Positions 9,162 to 18,954 of a DNA stretch of 64,000 nucleotides are shown here, one piece after another; within the stretch, counting starts at the first letter, position 1, and the number at the start of each line of letters is the position of its first letter. The position numbers and the translations under genes were made by a program. The notes under the pieces are model-generated. The model was not told the origin of the DNA. It saw nothing but the letters and a program-made list of their open reading frames with translations, and ran no database searches. Origin of the DNA: Rhizobium laguerreae (lineage in GTDB: Bacteria; Pseudomonadota; Alphaproteobacteria; Rhizobiales; Rhizobiaceae); contig NZ_MRDM01000014.1 in NCBI RefSeq assembly GCF_002008165.1, positions 248,001 through 312,000 on the forward strand. The letters are read 5' to 3'.

Positions 9162-10445
9162 ATGGCAATCCTTCCGCCCGGTTTCATATCGGACCGCTCG
9201 GGCAATTTCGGCATCATGACGGCACTGCTGGTGGTGCCGCTCTTCGGTGCGGCCGGCATGGCGGTGGATTTCGCCCATGCGCTCAGCCTGAGGACACAGC
9301 TTTACGCCGCTGCCGATGCCGCCGCCGTCGGTTCGGTCGCGGAGAAATCCGGCGCGGTCGCAGCCGCCATGACCATGAGCGGCAACGGCACGATCTCGCT
9401 CGGCAAGGACGACGCCCGCAATATCTTCATGTCTCAAATGTCCGGGGAGCTAACTGACGTTCATGTCGATCTCGGAATCGACGTCACCAAGACTGCCAAC
9501 AAGCTGAATGCGCAGGTTTCCTTCAGCGCGACCGTGCCCACCACCTTCATGCGCATCCTCGGCCGGGACTCAATCACGATCTCCGGCGCCGCGACTGCCG
9601 AATATCAAACCGCCGCCTTCATGGATTTCTACATCCTGCTCGACAACACGCCCTCTATGGGTGTCGGCGCGACCCCGAGCGACGTCTCGAAGCTGGAGGC
9701 AAAGACAGGCTGCGCCTTCGCCTGCCACCAGATGGATAAGAGCACCAACAACTACACCATTGCCAAAAGCCTCGGCGTCGCCATGCGCATCGATGTGGTG
9801 CGTTTGGCCACCCAGGCACTGACCGACACGGCCAAGACCGAGCGTGTCAGCAGCGACCAGTTTCGCATGGGCGTCTATACTTTCGGCACCAAAGCCGAAG
9901 ACGCGAAGCTGACGACCATTTCGGGCCTCACCTCCGACCTCACGAAGGTGAAAAATTACACAGACGCGGTCGACCTGATGACCATTCCCTACCAGAACTA
10001 CAATAAGGACCAACTCACCAATTTCGACAGCGCCATGACCCAGATGAACACCATCATCGAGACTGCCGGCGATGGCACATCGAATATCAGCCCGCAAAAG
10101 ATCCTGTTCTTCGTTTCCGATGGCGTCGGCGACAGCTACAAGCCGTCGACATGCACCAAGAAGACGACCGGCGGTCGCTGCCAGGAGCCGATCGATACCT
10201 CCTTCTGCAAGCCCTTGAAGGATCGCGGCGTCAAGATCGCTGTGCTCTACACCACCTACCTGCCGCTGCCGAGCAACGACTGGTATAAAGACTGGATCAG
10301 GCCGTTCCAGAGCGAGATTCCGACGAAGATGCAGACCTGCGCCTCGCCCGGCCTTTATTTCGAGGTGTCGCCGACCGAAGGCATCGCCGAAGCGATGAAA
10401 GAGCTCTTCCTCAAGGTCATCCGCGCGCCGCGCATCACCAGCTAA
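9162..10445 (+). CDS. TadE/TadG-like protein with von Willebrand A domain
   Basis: This 427-residue protein starts with the TadE/G-type N-terminus: a short basic stretch, GNFGIM, a transmembrane helix (TALLVVPLFGAAGMAVDF) and LRTQLYAAADAAAVGSV. From about residue 155 a vWA fold follows, with FYILLDNTPSMG at the metal site and FFVSDGVGD further on. Such proteins are surface-associated minor pilins or assembly factors of Flp/Tad pili. The cysteine-rich insert (CAFACHQ, CTKKTTGGRC, SFC) is typical of rhizobial TadG-like proteins. No other tad genes are nearby, so it is an orphan copy. It ends 6 bp from the convergent gor gene. Confidence 0.85.
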   Translation: MAILPPGFISDRSGNFGIMTALLVVPLFGAAGMAVDFAHALSLRTQLYAAADAAAVGSVAEKSGAVAAAMTMSGNGTISLGKDDARNIFMSQMSGELTDVHVDLGIDVTKTANKLNAQVSFSATVPTTFMRILGRDSITISGAATAEYQTAAFMDFYILLDNTPSMGVGATPSDVSKLEAKTGCAFACHQMDKSTNNYTIAKSLGVAMRIDVVRLATQALTDTAKTERVSSDQFRMGVYTFGTKAEDAKLTTISGLTSDLTKVKNYTDAVDLMTIPYQNYNKDQLTNFDSAMTQMNTIIETAGDGTSNISPQKILFFVSDGVGDSYKPSTCTKKTTGGRCQEPIDTSFCKPLKDRGVKIAVLYTTYLPLPSNDWYKDWIRPFQSEIPTKMQTCASPGLYFEVSPTEGIAEAMKELFLKVIRAPRITS

Positions 10446-10451
10446 GAGGGC

Positions 10452-11837
10452 TCAAATCCGCTTGCCGTCGCGGATCCGATAGCTCGGCGCATACATAGTG
10501 ACGAGCTCTTCGGCGGCCGTCGGGTGCAGCGCCATTGTCCGGTCGAAATCGTCCTTGGTGCAGCCGGCCTTCAACGTGACGCCGAGCAGTTGCGCCATCT
10601 CGCCGGCATCGTGGCCGAGGATATGGGCGCCGACCACCTTGCGGCTCGCCGCATCGACGATCAGCTTCATGATCATCCGCTCGGCCCGCCCGGAAAGCGT
10701 GGCCTTCAGCGGCCGGAACTGGGCGCGGTAGACCTCCAGTTCGGAATAACGTTTGCCCGCCTCCTCTTCCGAAAGGCCGACGGTGCCGATCTCAGGCTGC
10801 GAGAAGACGGCGGTCGGGATCAGCTCGTAGTCCGGCCGGGTCGGATTGTTCTTGTACTCGGTCTCGATGAAGCACATCGCCTCGTGGATCGCCACCGGCG
10901 TCAGCTGTACCCGGTTGGTGACATCGCCGAGCGCATAGATGTTTTCGACATTGGTGCGGGAATATTCGTCGACGATAACGGCGCCGCGCTCGTCGACGGC
11001 GACACCGGCCGCCTCGAGGCCGAGGCCTTCGGTGTTCGGATCGCGCCCGAGCGCCAGCATGACCACGTCGGCTTGCAGCGTGCCGTTGTTCAGCGTCTCC
11101 AGAATGAGCCCGTCCTCACCCTTCGAAACCTTCTGCAGCGTATCGTGGCAGAGGATGCGGATGCCCTTGGCGGCCATCGCTTCGTGCAGCCCGCGCCTCA
11201 AATCCTCGTCGAAGCGCGACAGGATCTCGGCGCCGCGATAGATCAGCGTCGTCTCGACGCCGAGGCCATGGAAGATATTGGCGAACTCGACGGCGATATA
11301 GCCGCCGCCTGATATCACGATCGATTTCGGCAGCTCTTCGAGATGAAAGGCCTCGTTGGAGGAGATGCAGAGCTCGTGACCGGGAAGGGCTGCATGCGGG
11401 TTCGGCCGTCCGCCGGTGGCGATCAGGATCGTCTTTGCCGTCACTGTCTGTCCGCTCTTCAGCAGCCGGACCGTATGAGCATCGACGAGCTCTGCGCGCG
11501 TTTCCAGGATCTCGGCATTGGCGCCGGCGAGCCCCTTCTTGTAGAGACCTTCAAGCCGGGCGATTTCGACATCCTTGGCCGCCACCAGCTTCTTCCAGTC
11601 GAAGCTGCTTTCGCCGACTGTCCAGCCGAAACCTGCCGCATCCTCGAAATGCTCGTGGAACTGCGAAGCATAAACGAAGAGCTTCTTCGGCACGCAGCCG
11701 CGGATGACGCAGGTGCCGCCGTAGCGATACTCCTCGGCGATCGCCACCTTCTTGCCGAGCGAGGCGGCGACACGGGCGCCGCGCACGCCTCCGGAACCGC
11801 CGCCGATGACGAAGAGGTCGTAGTCGTAGGAAGACAT
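10452..11837 (-). CDS. gor: glutathione-disulfide reductase
   Basis: This FAD flavoenzyme reduces glutathione disulfide with NADPH in the cytosol. Its 461 residues show the FAD-binding GGGSGG (about 12-17), the redox disulfide GGTCVIRGCVPKK (C43/C48), the NAD(P)-binding GGGYIAVEFANIFHGLG segment, the second FAD motif YALGDV, and the C-terminal ALHPTAAEE active-site histidine. The start is supported by GGAGCTCCTC immediately upstream. It is monocistronic and supports redox enzymes elsewhere in the window such as the GST and possibly the GFA-type protein. Confidence 0.96.
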   Translation of the reverse strand: MSSYDYDLFVIGGGSGGVRGARVAASLGKKVAIAEEYRYGGTCVIRGCVPKKLFVYASQFHEHFEDAAGFGWTVGESSFDWKKLVAAKDVEIARLEGLYKKGLAGANAEILETRAELVDAHTVRLLKSGQTVTAKTILIATGGRPNPHAALPGHELCISSNEAFHLEELPKSIVISGGGYIAVEFANIFHGLGVETTLIYRGAEILSRFDEDLRRGLHEAMAAKGIRILCHDTLQKVSKGEDGLILETLNNGTLQADVVMLALGRDPNTEGLGLEAAGVAVDERGAVIVDEYSRTNVENIYALGDVTNRVQLTPVAIHEAMCFIETEYKNNPTRPDYELIPTAVFSQPEIGTVGLSEEEAGKRYSELEVYRAQFRPLKATLSGRAERMIMKLIVDAASRKVVGAHILGHDAGEMAQLLGVTLKAGCTKDDFDRTMALHPTAAEELVTMYAPSYRIRDGKRI

Positions 11838-12036
11838 GAGGAGCTCCGGAAGGGAATCGCAGGAAGGATGTTGCTGATATAGGGGCGATCGTCATGAAAA
11901 CAAAAGCCCGCTCCTGCGTCATCCGGTTCCCATCGTCGAATCTTCATTCCGGTTGACCAGTCACCGTTTACGGTTGACCCGGTCGGCCGAGGCTGGCAGG
12001 CAATCCGTGGGATGGAAAAGAATGGCGGAGCAAAAG

Positions 12037-12249
12037 ATGGATCAAACTCTCTTCACCAACCTGTGCAAGGCTGGCAAATTCAAGGAAGCGCTCGGCCTCG
12101 CCATTCAGGGCCACGAGAATGAAAAATACACGCCGAGCCGCTTTTCGATCGACAAGAAGACGAGACTGCCGATCTTCTATCGCGGCAACAAGCGCGTGGA
12201 GCCGGATGAGGAGGGTGTGTGGCAACTTGCAAAGAACCCGAACCCATAG
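12037..12249 (+). CDS. small conserved-looking protein of unknown function
   Basis: About 70 residues (MDQTLFTNLCKAGKFKEAL...) with a GGAG 6 nt before the chosen ATG. An in-frame ATG at 12022 and a longer frame from 11953 are alternatives. The sequence is polar and charged, with a KTRLPIFYRGNKRVEP segment, and has no signal peptide or membrane helix. I do not recognise the family. It lies alone between gor and the acylphosphatase gene. Confidence 0.5.
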   Translation: MDQTLFTNLCKAGKFKEALGLAIQGHENEKYTPSRFSIDKKTRLPIFYRGNKRVEPDEEGVWQLAKNPNP

Positions 12250-12306
12250 GGGCTGAGTTGCGGCGCATATGCGTTGGCAATTGAATCTGCCTAGCGATTG
12301 CTGCTG

Positions 12307-12591
12307 TCAGCGGCGAATGCGGAATTCCGACGGCTTCTTCTCAAGCTGGGCTGCTTCCGTCTCGACGCCCGAAACCGACGCCCCCAAAGGCCCGCGCCTG
12401 AAACGCTCGATCATTGTCGTGATGGCGGTGTCGGGTCCTGCGATCACTGCGACGACCGCCCCGTCCTCTTCATTGCGAACCCAGCCCGTCAAACCGAGCC
12501 GCACCGCCTCGTCGCGCGTCCACATGCGAAAACCGACACCCTGGACCTTGCCGGATATCCGCACTCGGACGGCCTTATCATGATCGGACAT
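12307..12591 (-). CDS. acylphosphatase
   Basis: This small cytosolic enzyme hydrolyses acyl phosphates. The 94 residues start at 12591 ([20 protein letters not shown]); the upstream open frame is not conserved. The family signature [12 protein letters not shown] carries the catalytic Arg (about 22), and [18 protein letters not shown] follows with the catalytic Asn (about 40). The length is usual for the family. It stands alone, downstream of the shared terminator and DUF2059 gene on the same strand. Confidence 0.93.
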   Translation of the reverse strand: MSDHDKAVRVRISGKVQGVGFRMWTRDEAVRLGLTGWVRNEEDGAVVAVIAGPDTAITTMIERFRRGPLGASVSGVETEAAQLEKKPSEFRIRR

Positions 12592-12642
12592 GTCTGCAGT
12601 CACCTGAAGCCTCGCCAACGGCATTTGCCGCATCATATCAAA

Positions 12643-12666
12643 AAAGCCCGGACGATGCCGGGCTTT
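12643..12666. terminator. intrinsic terminator after the DUF2059 gene
   Basis: AAAGCCCGG (12643-12651) pairs with CCGGGCTTT (12658-12666) across a 6-nt loop. On the minus strand the stem is followed by TTTTTTGATATG. It closes the rpiA-DUF2059 unit just before the acylphosphatase gene. Confidence 0.8.
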
Positions 12667-12688
12667 CGCAAATTTGAAGGGGCAGGCC

Positions 12689-13252
12689 TTATTGCTGGGC
12701 AGCCGGTGCCGGAGCCGGAGCGGTCGGGCTGTCGGTTGCCGGTGGCGGCGCCTTGATGACCTTGGAAAGCTCGGCGTTGCTCTGCTTTTCCAGGTCGCGG
12801 GAAATGCCCTGCGCCCAGATGTCGGCAGCCTTCGCCGTCTCGCGCGAGGCGACCGGGCCATCGCGCAGCAGCTTCTTGCCGACGTCGGAATTATAGAAGT
12901 CGGCGATCGCCTTCAGCTCCTCGACGGTGAAGGTCTTGGCATAGGTGAGTGCCGCCTCCTTTTCCAGATCGCCGCGGCGCGGCGCCAGCGCCAGCGCCTG
13001 CGCGTCGACCGTCGACGAAATGATGTCCTGGTAGTTGGGCGAATCCTGAATCAGCCCGGCCTTCAGGCGCTCGGCGAGACCGGGCAGGATGTTGTCGAAC
13101 TGCGCGGTGGCGCCGATGGCGTCGATCGCCGCGCGAGACGCCTTCAGCTGCTCCTCGGAGACTTCCTGCGCCTTGACGGCGGAGCCGAAGGCAAGCCCGG
13201 AAAGAACGACGGCCGCAGCGGCGAGACGGCCAAGACCTGCAATGTTCATCAT
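12689..13252 (-). CDS. DUF2059 periplasmic protein
   Basis: This is a 187-residue exported protein. A signal peptide ([19 protein letters not shown]) is followed by the helical DUF2059 domain with its [22 protein letters not shown] motif, and by a low-complexity Pro/Ala tail ([20 protein letters not shown]). The function of the family is unknown. It lies 15 bp downstream of rpiA on the same strand and is probably co-transcribed. AGGAG lies about 10 nt before the start. Confidence 0.88.
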   Translation of the reverse strand: MMNIAGLGRLAAAAVVLSGLAFGSAVKAQEVSEEQLKASRAAIDAIGATAQFDNILPGLAERLKAGLIQDSPNYQDIISSTVDAQALALAPRRGDLEKEAALTYAKTFTVEELKAIADFYNSDVGKKLLRDGPVASRETAKAADIWAQGISRDLEKQSNAELSKVIKAPPPATDSPTAPAPAPAAQQ

Positions 13253-13267
13253 GAGTATATGCTCCTG

Positions 13268-13966
13268 TTATCTGTTTGCCTGCAGCGTGCGCGCACCCGC
13301 AGGACCGGCAATGATCGCAAGTGCCGCCATATTGATAAAGAGCCCGTGTTCAACGACGCCGGGTATGGAATTCAGCTCGCTCGAAAGCGCCTCTGCATCA
13401 GGAATGCGGCCAAAAGATGCATCGATGATGTGATGGCCGCCATCCGTGGTAAACTCTCCGTCACCCGACTGGCGCAGATCGAGTTCACCGGAAAGACCGA
13501 GCCGGGCTGCGACCTTTTCGATCGCGATCCGCGTCGAAACGAGCCCGAACGGATTGACCTCGATCGGCAGCGCGAAGGCGCCGAGCGTTTCCACCAACTT
13601 GCTCTCGTCGGCAATGACGATCATTCGCTCGGAGGCGGCCGCGACGATTTTTTCGCGCAACAGCGCGCCGCCGCCGCCCTTGATCAGCCTGAGCGCCTGA
13701 TCGACCTCGTCGGCGCCATCGATCGTCAGGTCGAGTGCGGGCAGTTCGTCGAGCGACTTCAGCGGCACGCCGAGTTCGACACAGAGCCGCGCGGTTCGTT
13801 CGGACGTCGGAACGCCTTCGACCCTGAAGCCGCCCGCGACCTTCTCCGCCAGCAGGCGAACGAATTCTTCCGCCGTGCTGCCGGTGCCGATCCCGAGGCG
13901 CATCCCGCTTTCGACATGGGCGAGTGCGGCCTCGGCGGCCTTGATCTTCATTTCGCGGGCATCCAT
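13268..13966 (-). CDS. rpiA: ribose-5-phosphate isomerase A
   Basis: This enzyme interconverts ribose 5-phosphate and ribulose 5-phosphate in the pentose phosphate pathway. The start at 13966 ([15 protein letters not shown]) has GGAG 10 nt upstream; the frame extends further upstream without homology. The 232 residues show [11 protein letters not shown] (phosphate loop), [11 protein letters not shown] (catalytic Asp), [11 protein letters not shown] (catalytic Glu/Lys) and IADESKLV. It supplies the pentose phosphates used by the transketolase and deoxyribose modules elsewhere in the window. Confidence 0.96.
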
Positions 13967-14129
13967 GCGCCGCCAGCTCCTGATATTGCGTTGGATGTGC
14001 TGTTTACACGGCTCGCCTGGCAAACGAAAGTCAAAATCATCACGGAAAATGAAAAGCCGAAACAGAGGCCTGCAGCCTTCCCGACCATCGCCGGACGTTG
14101 CTTTCCGCCGCACGATCGCCTACCTCAGG

Positions 14130-14186
14130 ACGATCCATCGCTCCTCAGGGACGATCCATCGCTCCTCAAGACGACCATCGCTCAAA
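14130..14186. repeat. tandem 20-21 bp repeat before gph
   Basis: Two nearly identical units, ACGATCCATCGCTCCTCAGG (14130-14149) and ACGATCCATCGCTCCTCAAG (14151-14170), are followed by a degenerate third (ACGACCATCGCTCAAAG). The array ends 6 bp before the gph ATG, so it lies in the promoter or leader of that gene. Confidence 0.75.
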
Positions 14187-14191
14187 GAGAC

Positions 14192-14908
14192 ATGCCCTTG
14201 ACCCCTGTTCCCGCTCGCCCGGCGCTTGTCGTCTTCGATCTCGACGGCACCCTTCTCGATACCCACGTGGACCTGGTCGAGAGCCTGAACCATACGATCG
14301 CGGCCCTTGACCTCGAACCGGTCAGCTACGACGACCTCACCCATCTCGTCGGCCAGGGCGCGCGCGTGATGATCGAGCGCGCCTGCCGGCTGCGCGGCCA
14401 TCCGCTCGAAAGCGACGCCTTGCCGCCGCTGGTCGAGCGTTTCGTCGCCCATTATGCCGGCAACATGCCCGGTCGGACCGAACCCTATCCCGGTCTGGTC
14501 GCAGCGATGGACCGGCTGAAATCTCAAGGTTACCGCCTCGCCGTCTGCACCAACAAGATGGAAAGCCTCGCGCTCGGCCTGCTGGGCAAGCTCGATCTCA
14601 CCCGATATTTCGACGCCATCACCGGCGGCGACAGCTTCGAATTCCGCAAGCCCGACGCCCGCCACCTCACCGGCACCGTCGAACGCGCCGGCGGCGACAT
14701 CACCCGCACGGTGATGATCGGCGACAGCGTCAACGACATCGCTGTGGCGAGAAACGCCGGCGTACCGTCGATCGCCGTGCCTTTCGGTTATTCCGACGTG
14801 CCGGTTTCAAGCCTCGATCCGGATGTTATCATCACCCATTTCGATGAGTTGACACCGGAGTTGGTGGAAACGCTGTTGCGGGAATATGCGGAGAAGGTTG
14901 CCGTCTGA
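14192..14908 (+). CDS. gph: phosphoglycolate phosphatase-like HAD hydrolase
   Basis: This cytosolic HAD phosphatase dephosphorylates 2-phosphoglycolate, typically formed in DNA repair or oxygenation. The 238 residues begin at the ATG at 14192; the frame is open far upstream but that stretch is antisense to rpiA and DUF2059. HAD motifs are complete: FDLDGTLLDT (motif I, both Asp), CTNKM (motif II Thr), FRKPDARHL (motif III Lys) and MIGDSVNDIAVARNAG (motif IV). The cap domain between motifs I and II fits Gph. Other HAD phosphatases have the same motifs, so substrate is by family resemblance. It is divergent from rpiA. Confidence 0.85.
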   Translation: MPLTPVPARPALVVFDLDGTLLDTHVDLVESLNHTIAALDLEPVSYDDLTHLVGQGARVMIERACRLRGHPLESDALPPLVERFVAHYAGNMPGRTEPYPGLVAAMDRLKSQGYRLAVCTNKMESLALGLLGKLDLTRYFDAITGGDSFEFRKPDARHLTGTVERAGGDITRTVMIGDSVNDIAVARNAGVPSIAVPFGYSDVPVSSLDPDVIITHFDELTPELVETLLREYAEKVAV

Positions 14909-14946
14909 GACGGAGCCGTCCCTCTTTCTGCTGGCGAGCGGCGTGG

Positions 14947-15121
14947 CACCCCCTCTGCCCTGCCGGGCATCTCCCCCACAGGTGGGGAGATTGGATAGGC
15001 GCGCCGGCTTCCCCAAACAGTCATCGTCGCAGCCCGCAAAGCGGAAGATGGGCCGGAAGGTCGTGCCGCTTGCCGATCTCCCCACTTGTGGGGGAGATGC
15101 CCGGCAGGGCAGAGGGGGGTG
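14947..15121. repeat. RIME-like palindromic element A
   Basis: A 45-nt arm at 14947-14991 and its near-perfect inverted copy at 15076-15121 flank 84 bp. Within each arm CTGCCCTGCCGGGCATCTCC and CCCACA(g/a)GTGGGG form further hairpins. This matches the description of Rhizobium-specific intergenic mosaic elements. It fills most of the gap between the convergent gph and L,D-transpeptidase genes, where no coding frame is supported. Confidence 0.8.
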
Positions 15122-15219
15122 TCACACGGTACGCCCTCTCTACTTTGTTTCTGTGCTCATGGCCAAAAAAACAAAACGAGCGGCCCGAAGACCGCCCGCC
15201 AAAACCATTCAAACTAGCG

Positions 15220-17124
15220 TCAGATCTGCACCCCACGCGCCTTGCTCGTCGCATCGAAAGCCTTATCGACATAAGCGTCGCGGCCGTAGACGTCGTCGAA
15301 ATATTCCACCACGCCGTCCTTGTTCGGCCAGGCGGTGAAGTAGGACACATAGACCGGGATCTTCTGCGGCACGCGGACCGCATGGTTCTGCCCGCTGGCG
15401 ATCTGCTTGGCGACGTCGTCGACCGTCGTGCCGAGCACGGCGGCCGCCATCGCCCGCGGATCGGCAAGGCGTACGCAACCGTGGCTCAGCGCCCGCATGT
15501 CGCGCTTGAAGAAGCTCTTCGACGGCGTGTCGTGCATGTAGATCGCGTGGCTGTTCGGGAACAGGATCTTCAGTTCGCCGAGCGCATTGTCGCTGCTTGG
15601 CGGCTGGCGCACCGAAACATTGTTGGTCGAGCCGTACCAGTCGACGCTCGACGAGGCGACGGCGTGGCCGTTCACTTCGACCTCATAACCGAGCTGGTCG
15701 AGATAGTTCGGATCCGAGCGCAGCTTCGGCAGCATCTCGTTGATGATGATCGACTGCGGCACGCCCCAGAACGGGTTGAACTCGACCGTCTCGATTTCGT
15801 CGTCGAAGAAATAGGTCTGGTTGTTCTTGCCGCCGACCACCACGCGCATCGACAGCTGTTCCTTGCCGTCATTGTGGTAGTAGACCATGTAGGCCGGCTG
15901 GTTGATCATGACGTAGCGGGAACCGAGATCCTCCGGCAGCCAGCGCGCCTGCTCCATGGCAACGACGAGCTTGTCGATCTTCGAGGCATTGGTATCGCCG
16001 CCGGTCATGGCGCGCACGGTCGCCTGGCCGATGACGCCATCGGGCTTCAGCCCGCGCTCTTTCTGGAAATCCTCGACCAGCGAAACGATGTCGGGCGAAT
16101 AGTCGATGCTGCCGGCGTAAGCAGCAAGCGTTGCCGCATGATCGGTCTTCAGCGTTTCGGAACCGTGCTTGCCGATCGCCTTGACGATATTGGCGATCTC
16201 CGGCGAGCTGTCGCCAGGCCTCAGCAGCCTGTCGAGCGAAACGACGATTCGCTCCTCATTGCCGCCGTCGGCAGCCCGAAGCTTGGCAAGCTCCGCCTTC
16301 AGCGCCTGGAATTGCGGACTATCGGGCGAGCGGCTGCCGATGTAGGCGCCGACATCGGGGCTCATGCGGGCAAGCTTCAGCACCGGGGCCAGGTTAACCA
16401 CCTTGCGCTGGAAGTCGTGATAGCCGGAGATCTTGTTCGGATCGATGCGGCCGCGCACCGTGTCCTGCACGAAGGCGAGCACCTTGGCGGAGAGATCGAG
16501 CTCGAACTGTGTCAGCGCCCGGTCGCGGAAGGCGGGATCGGGATTGGCCGGGTCGATATCAGGCGTCTGGACGGCGTAATCCGCCGGGTCGAGGCCAACG
16601 AAGGCCGCATCGGCAAGGACCAGCATCGCCGACTTGGCACGGTCGTTGATCTGGTTGCCCTCGACCCAGACGAGTGGATTGCGGCTGTCGCCGTAATAGG
16701 CTTCGAGCGCCTTTGCGACGTCGGCATTGGCGCGCACCTTGGCCTGCGCCAGGAAACGACGCTGCACAGCGGGTTCGGCGCTGGCGTCACCGCTGCCCGA
16801 AACATCGGCAACCGCGCCGGTGACCACCGGATCGGCAAACCTGCCGGTATCGACGAACTGCAGCGTCTCGGTTTTATAGGTATAATAACGCGGACCGCTC
16901 ACCTTCGGCAGCGGCGCTTCCGGATCGAGCCCGCCGAGCGAGCCGCCGCGCTGGCCCAGACGGCCGGGCGGCATCTGGTCCATGAAGATGGTGCTCTGCG
17001 TCCGCTGCCTGTCGCCGCGCAGCATGTCCATCAGTGTATAAGCATGCGCGGGTGCGGCACTCATCATTGCCACGCCGCAGGAAAGTGCCAATGCGGATGC
17101 CGCGCTTTTCAAAACGAACGTCAT
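15220..17124 (-). CDS. L,D-transpeptidase, YcbB/LdtD-type
   Basis: This periplasmic enzyme makes 3-3 peptidoglycan cross-links or anchors proteins to peptidoglycan. The 634 residues are in the range of the large YcbB-type enzymes. They show a signal peptide (ALALSCGVAMMSAAPAHA), an N-terminal helical and scaffold region, a peptidoglycan-binding-like segment (LVEDFQKERGLKPDGVIGQ) and the YkuD catalytic domain, with IYMHDTPSKSFF and ALSHGCVRLADP carrying the catalytic His and Cys. Rhizobial walls are rich in 3-3 links, consistent with such enzymes. It is monocistronic and convergent with gph. Confidence 0.93.
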   Translation of the reverse strand: MTFVLKSAASALALSCGVAMMSAAPAHAYTLMDMLRGDRQRTQSTIFMDQMPPGRLGQRGGSLGGLDPEAPLPKVSGPRYYTYKTETLQFVDTGRFADPVVTGAVADVSGSGDASAEPAVQRRFLAQAKVRANADVAKALEAYYGDSRNPLVWVEGNQINDRAKSAMLVLADAAFVGLDPADYAVQTPDIDPANPDPAFRDRALTQFELDLSAKVLAFVQDTVRGRIDPNKISGYHDFQRKVVNLAPVLKLARMSPDVGAYIGSRSPDSPQFQALKAELAKLRAADGGNEERIVVSLDRLLRPGDSSPEIANIVKAIGKHGSETLKTDHAATLAAYAGSIDYSPDIVSLVEDFQKERGLKPDGVIGQATVRAMTGGDTNASKIDKLVVAMEQARWLPEDLGSRYVMINQPAYMVYYHNDGKEQLSMRVVVGGKNNQTYFFDDEIETVEFNPFWGVPQSIIINEMLPKLRSDPNYLDQLGYEVEVNGHAVASSSVDWYGSTNNVSVRQPPSSDNALGELKILFPNSHAIYMHDTPSKSFFKRDMRALSHGCVRLADPRAMAAAVLGTTVDDVAKQIASGQNHAVRVPQKIPVYVSYFTAWPNKDGVVEYFDDVYGRDAYVDKAFDATSKARGVQI

Positions 17125-17544
17125 ATATCTTCCAGTCCGGTCATGCTGTTCTTGTCACGAGCGCAAGGCTCAAGCTCAAATCCCGCGAAACTCACGCAGC
17201 GTAGGGGCCTCATTGATCAGAAACCGGCCTGCGCCGCCAGCGCCGGCGGACTCAATTTTGTGTGACGGAGATCCTGCACGGCGCCGCCCAGCAGTTCACA
17301 CAAAATTATGAAATTATTAGTTAATTTTTTACCGAATTTTCGCCGCCAGACCAGTCCGGCGAAAACGCCCGGACGCATAAAATTTCCAAAGTGGCCTAAA
17401 AGGCACGCCGAAAAGCCATCGCAAACATGACTGCCGATTTCAATATTTCGCGCGGCGTCCAGTTTTCTTGTCGGACTTTCCAACCTATAAGACCTCATCT
17501 TTTGAAAATGCCCGAAAACAGCATGTAAAGGGAAGGCAAGGCCG
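17125..17544. other. intergenic region between L,D-transpeptidase and fumC
   Basis: This 420-bp divergent gap holds the promoters of both genes. It contains an AT-rich stretch around 17300-17335 (AAATTATGAAATTATTAG) that is conspicuous against the GC-rich background and may be the fumC promoter region. No coding frame, strong dyad or RNA gene is supported. Confidence 0.5.
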
Positions 17545-18936
17545 ATGACCGCAACCCGCACCGAAACCGATACTTTTGGCCCGATCGACGTCGCCGCCGA
17601 CCGATATTGGGGCGCCCAGGCCGAGCGTTCGCTCGGCAATTTCAAGATCGGCTGGGAAAAGCAACCGCTGTCGATCGTGCGCGCGCTCGGCATCGTCAAG
17701 CAGGCCGCCGCCCGCGTCAACATGTCGCTCGACCAGCTCGATCCTGCCCTCGGCAAAGCGATCGTCGACGCCGCCCAGGAGGTGATCGACGGCAAGCTGA
17801 ACGACCACTTTCCGCTGGTCGTCTGGCAGACCGGTTCAGGCACGCAGTCCAATATGAATGCCAACGAGGTGATCTCCAATCGTGCGATAGAAATGCTCGG
17901 CGGCGTCATGGGTTCCAAGAAGCCGGTGCATCCGAACGATCACGTCAACATGAGCCAGTCGTCGAACGACACCTATCCGACGGCCATGCACATCGCCTGT
18001 GCCGAGCAGATCGCCCATCACCTGCTGCCGGCCCTGAAGCACCTGCATGCCGCCCTCGACATGAAGGTCACCGAATTCAGCCACATCATCAAGATCGGCC
18101 GCACCCACACCCAGGATGCGACGCCGCTGACGCTCGGCCAGGAATTTTCGGGTTATGCCGCCCAGGTCGGCTCCGCCATCAAGCGCATCGAAATGACCCT
18201 GCCCGGCCTTTGCGAGCTCGCCCAGGGTGGTACTGCCGTCGGCACCGGCCTCAACGCGCCGGTGGGCTTTGCCGAAAAGGTCGCCGAAGAGATCGCCGCC
18301 ATCACAGGCATGCCTTTCGTCACTGCGCCGAACAAGTTCGAGGCGCTCGCCTCGCATGACAGCATGGTCTTTTCCCACGGCGCCATCAACGCGGCAGCCG
18401 CCGCCCTCTTCAAGATCGCCAACGACATCCGCCTGCTCGGTTCCGGCCCGCGCGCCGGCCTCGGCGAACTGGCGCTGCCGGAAAACGAGCCCGGCTCCTC
18501 GATCATGCCCGGCAAGGTCAATCCGACCCAGTGCGAGGCACTGACGCAGGTCTGCGTCCATATCTTCGGCAACAACGCGGCTCTTACCTTCGCCGACAGC
18601 CAGGGCCATTTCGAACTCAACGTCTACAATCCGATGATGGCCTATAATTTCCTGCAGTCGGTGCAACTGCTCGCCGACGCCGCCGTCTCCTTCACCGACA
18701 ATTGCGTCGTCGGCATCGAGGCGCGCGAGGACAATATCAAGGCCGGCCTCGAACGCTCGCTGATGCTGGTGACCGCCCTCGCCCCAAAGATCGGCTACGA
18801 CGCAGCCGCCAAGATCGCCAAAACAGCGCATAAGAACGGCACGACGCTAAAGGAAGAGGCCCTCGCCAGCGGCTTGGTGACCTCGGAAGAGTACGACGAG
18901 ATCGTGCGCCCGGAAACGATGATCGGGCCGAAGTAG
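17545..18936 (+). CDS. fumC: fumarate hydratase, class II
   Basis: This oxygen-stable, cluster-free fumarase hydrates fumarate to L-malate in the TCA cycle. The 463 residues are the standard length. Motifs include [13 protein letters not shown] (substrate), [14 protein letters not shown] (B-site His), [16 protein letters not shown] and the superfamily signature [15 protein letters not shown] with the catalytic Ser loop. Start context is AAGGCAAGGCCG before the ATG. A class I fumarase is encoded 1.2 kb downstream, so the organism carries both types side by side. Confidence 0.97.
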   Translation: MTATRTETDTFGPIDVAADRYWGAQAERSLGNFKIGWEKQPLSIVRALGIVKQAAARVNMSLDQLDPALGKAIVDAAQEVIDGKLNDHFPLVVWQTGSGTQSNMNANEVISNRAIEMLGGVMGSKKPVHPNDHVNMSQSSNDTYPTAMHIACAEQIAHHLLPALKHLHAALDMKVTEFSHIIKIGRTHTQDATPLTLGQEFSGYAAQVGSAIKRIEMTLPGLCELAQGGTAVGTGLNAPVGFAEKVAEEIAAITGMPFVTAPNKFEALASHDSMVFSHGAINAAAAALFKIANDIRLLGSGPRAGLGELALPENEPGSSIMPGKVNPTQCEALTQVCVHIFGNNAALTFADSQGHFELNVYNPMMAYNFLQSVQLLADAAVSFTDNCVVGIEAREDNIKAGLERSLMLVTALAPKIGYDAAAKIAKTAHKNGTTLKEEALASGLVTSEEYDEIVRPETMIGPK

Positions 18937-18954
18937 GAAGGTCGCATAGGCCAC

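Noticed and set aside
12674..14191. Upstream extension of the gph reading frame by about 500 codons
   Set aside because: It is antisense to DUF2059 and rpiA, has no domain and follows from high GC3 on the other strand; gph homology begins at 14192.
15070..17265. 731-residue plus-strand open frame
   Set aside because: Complete shadow of the L,D-transpeptidase gene; Arg/His/Asp-rich translation without any recognisable motif.
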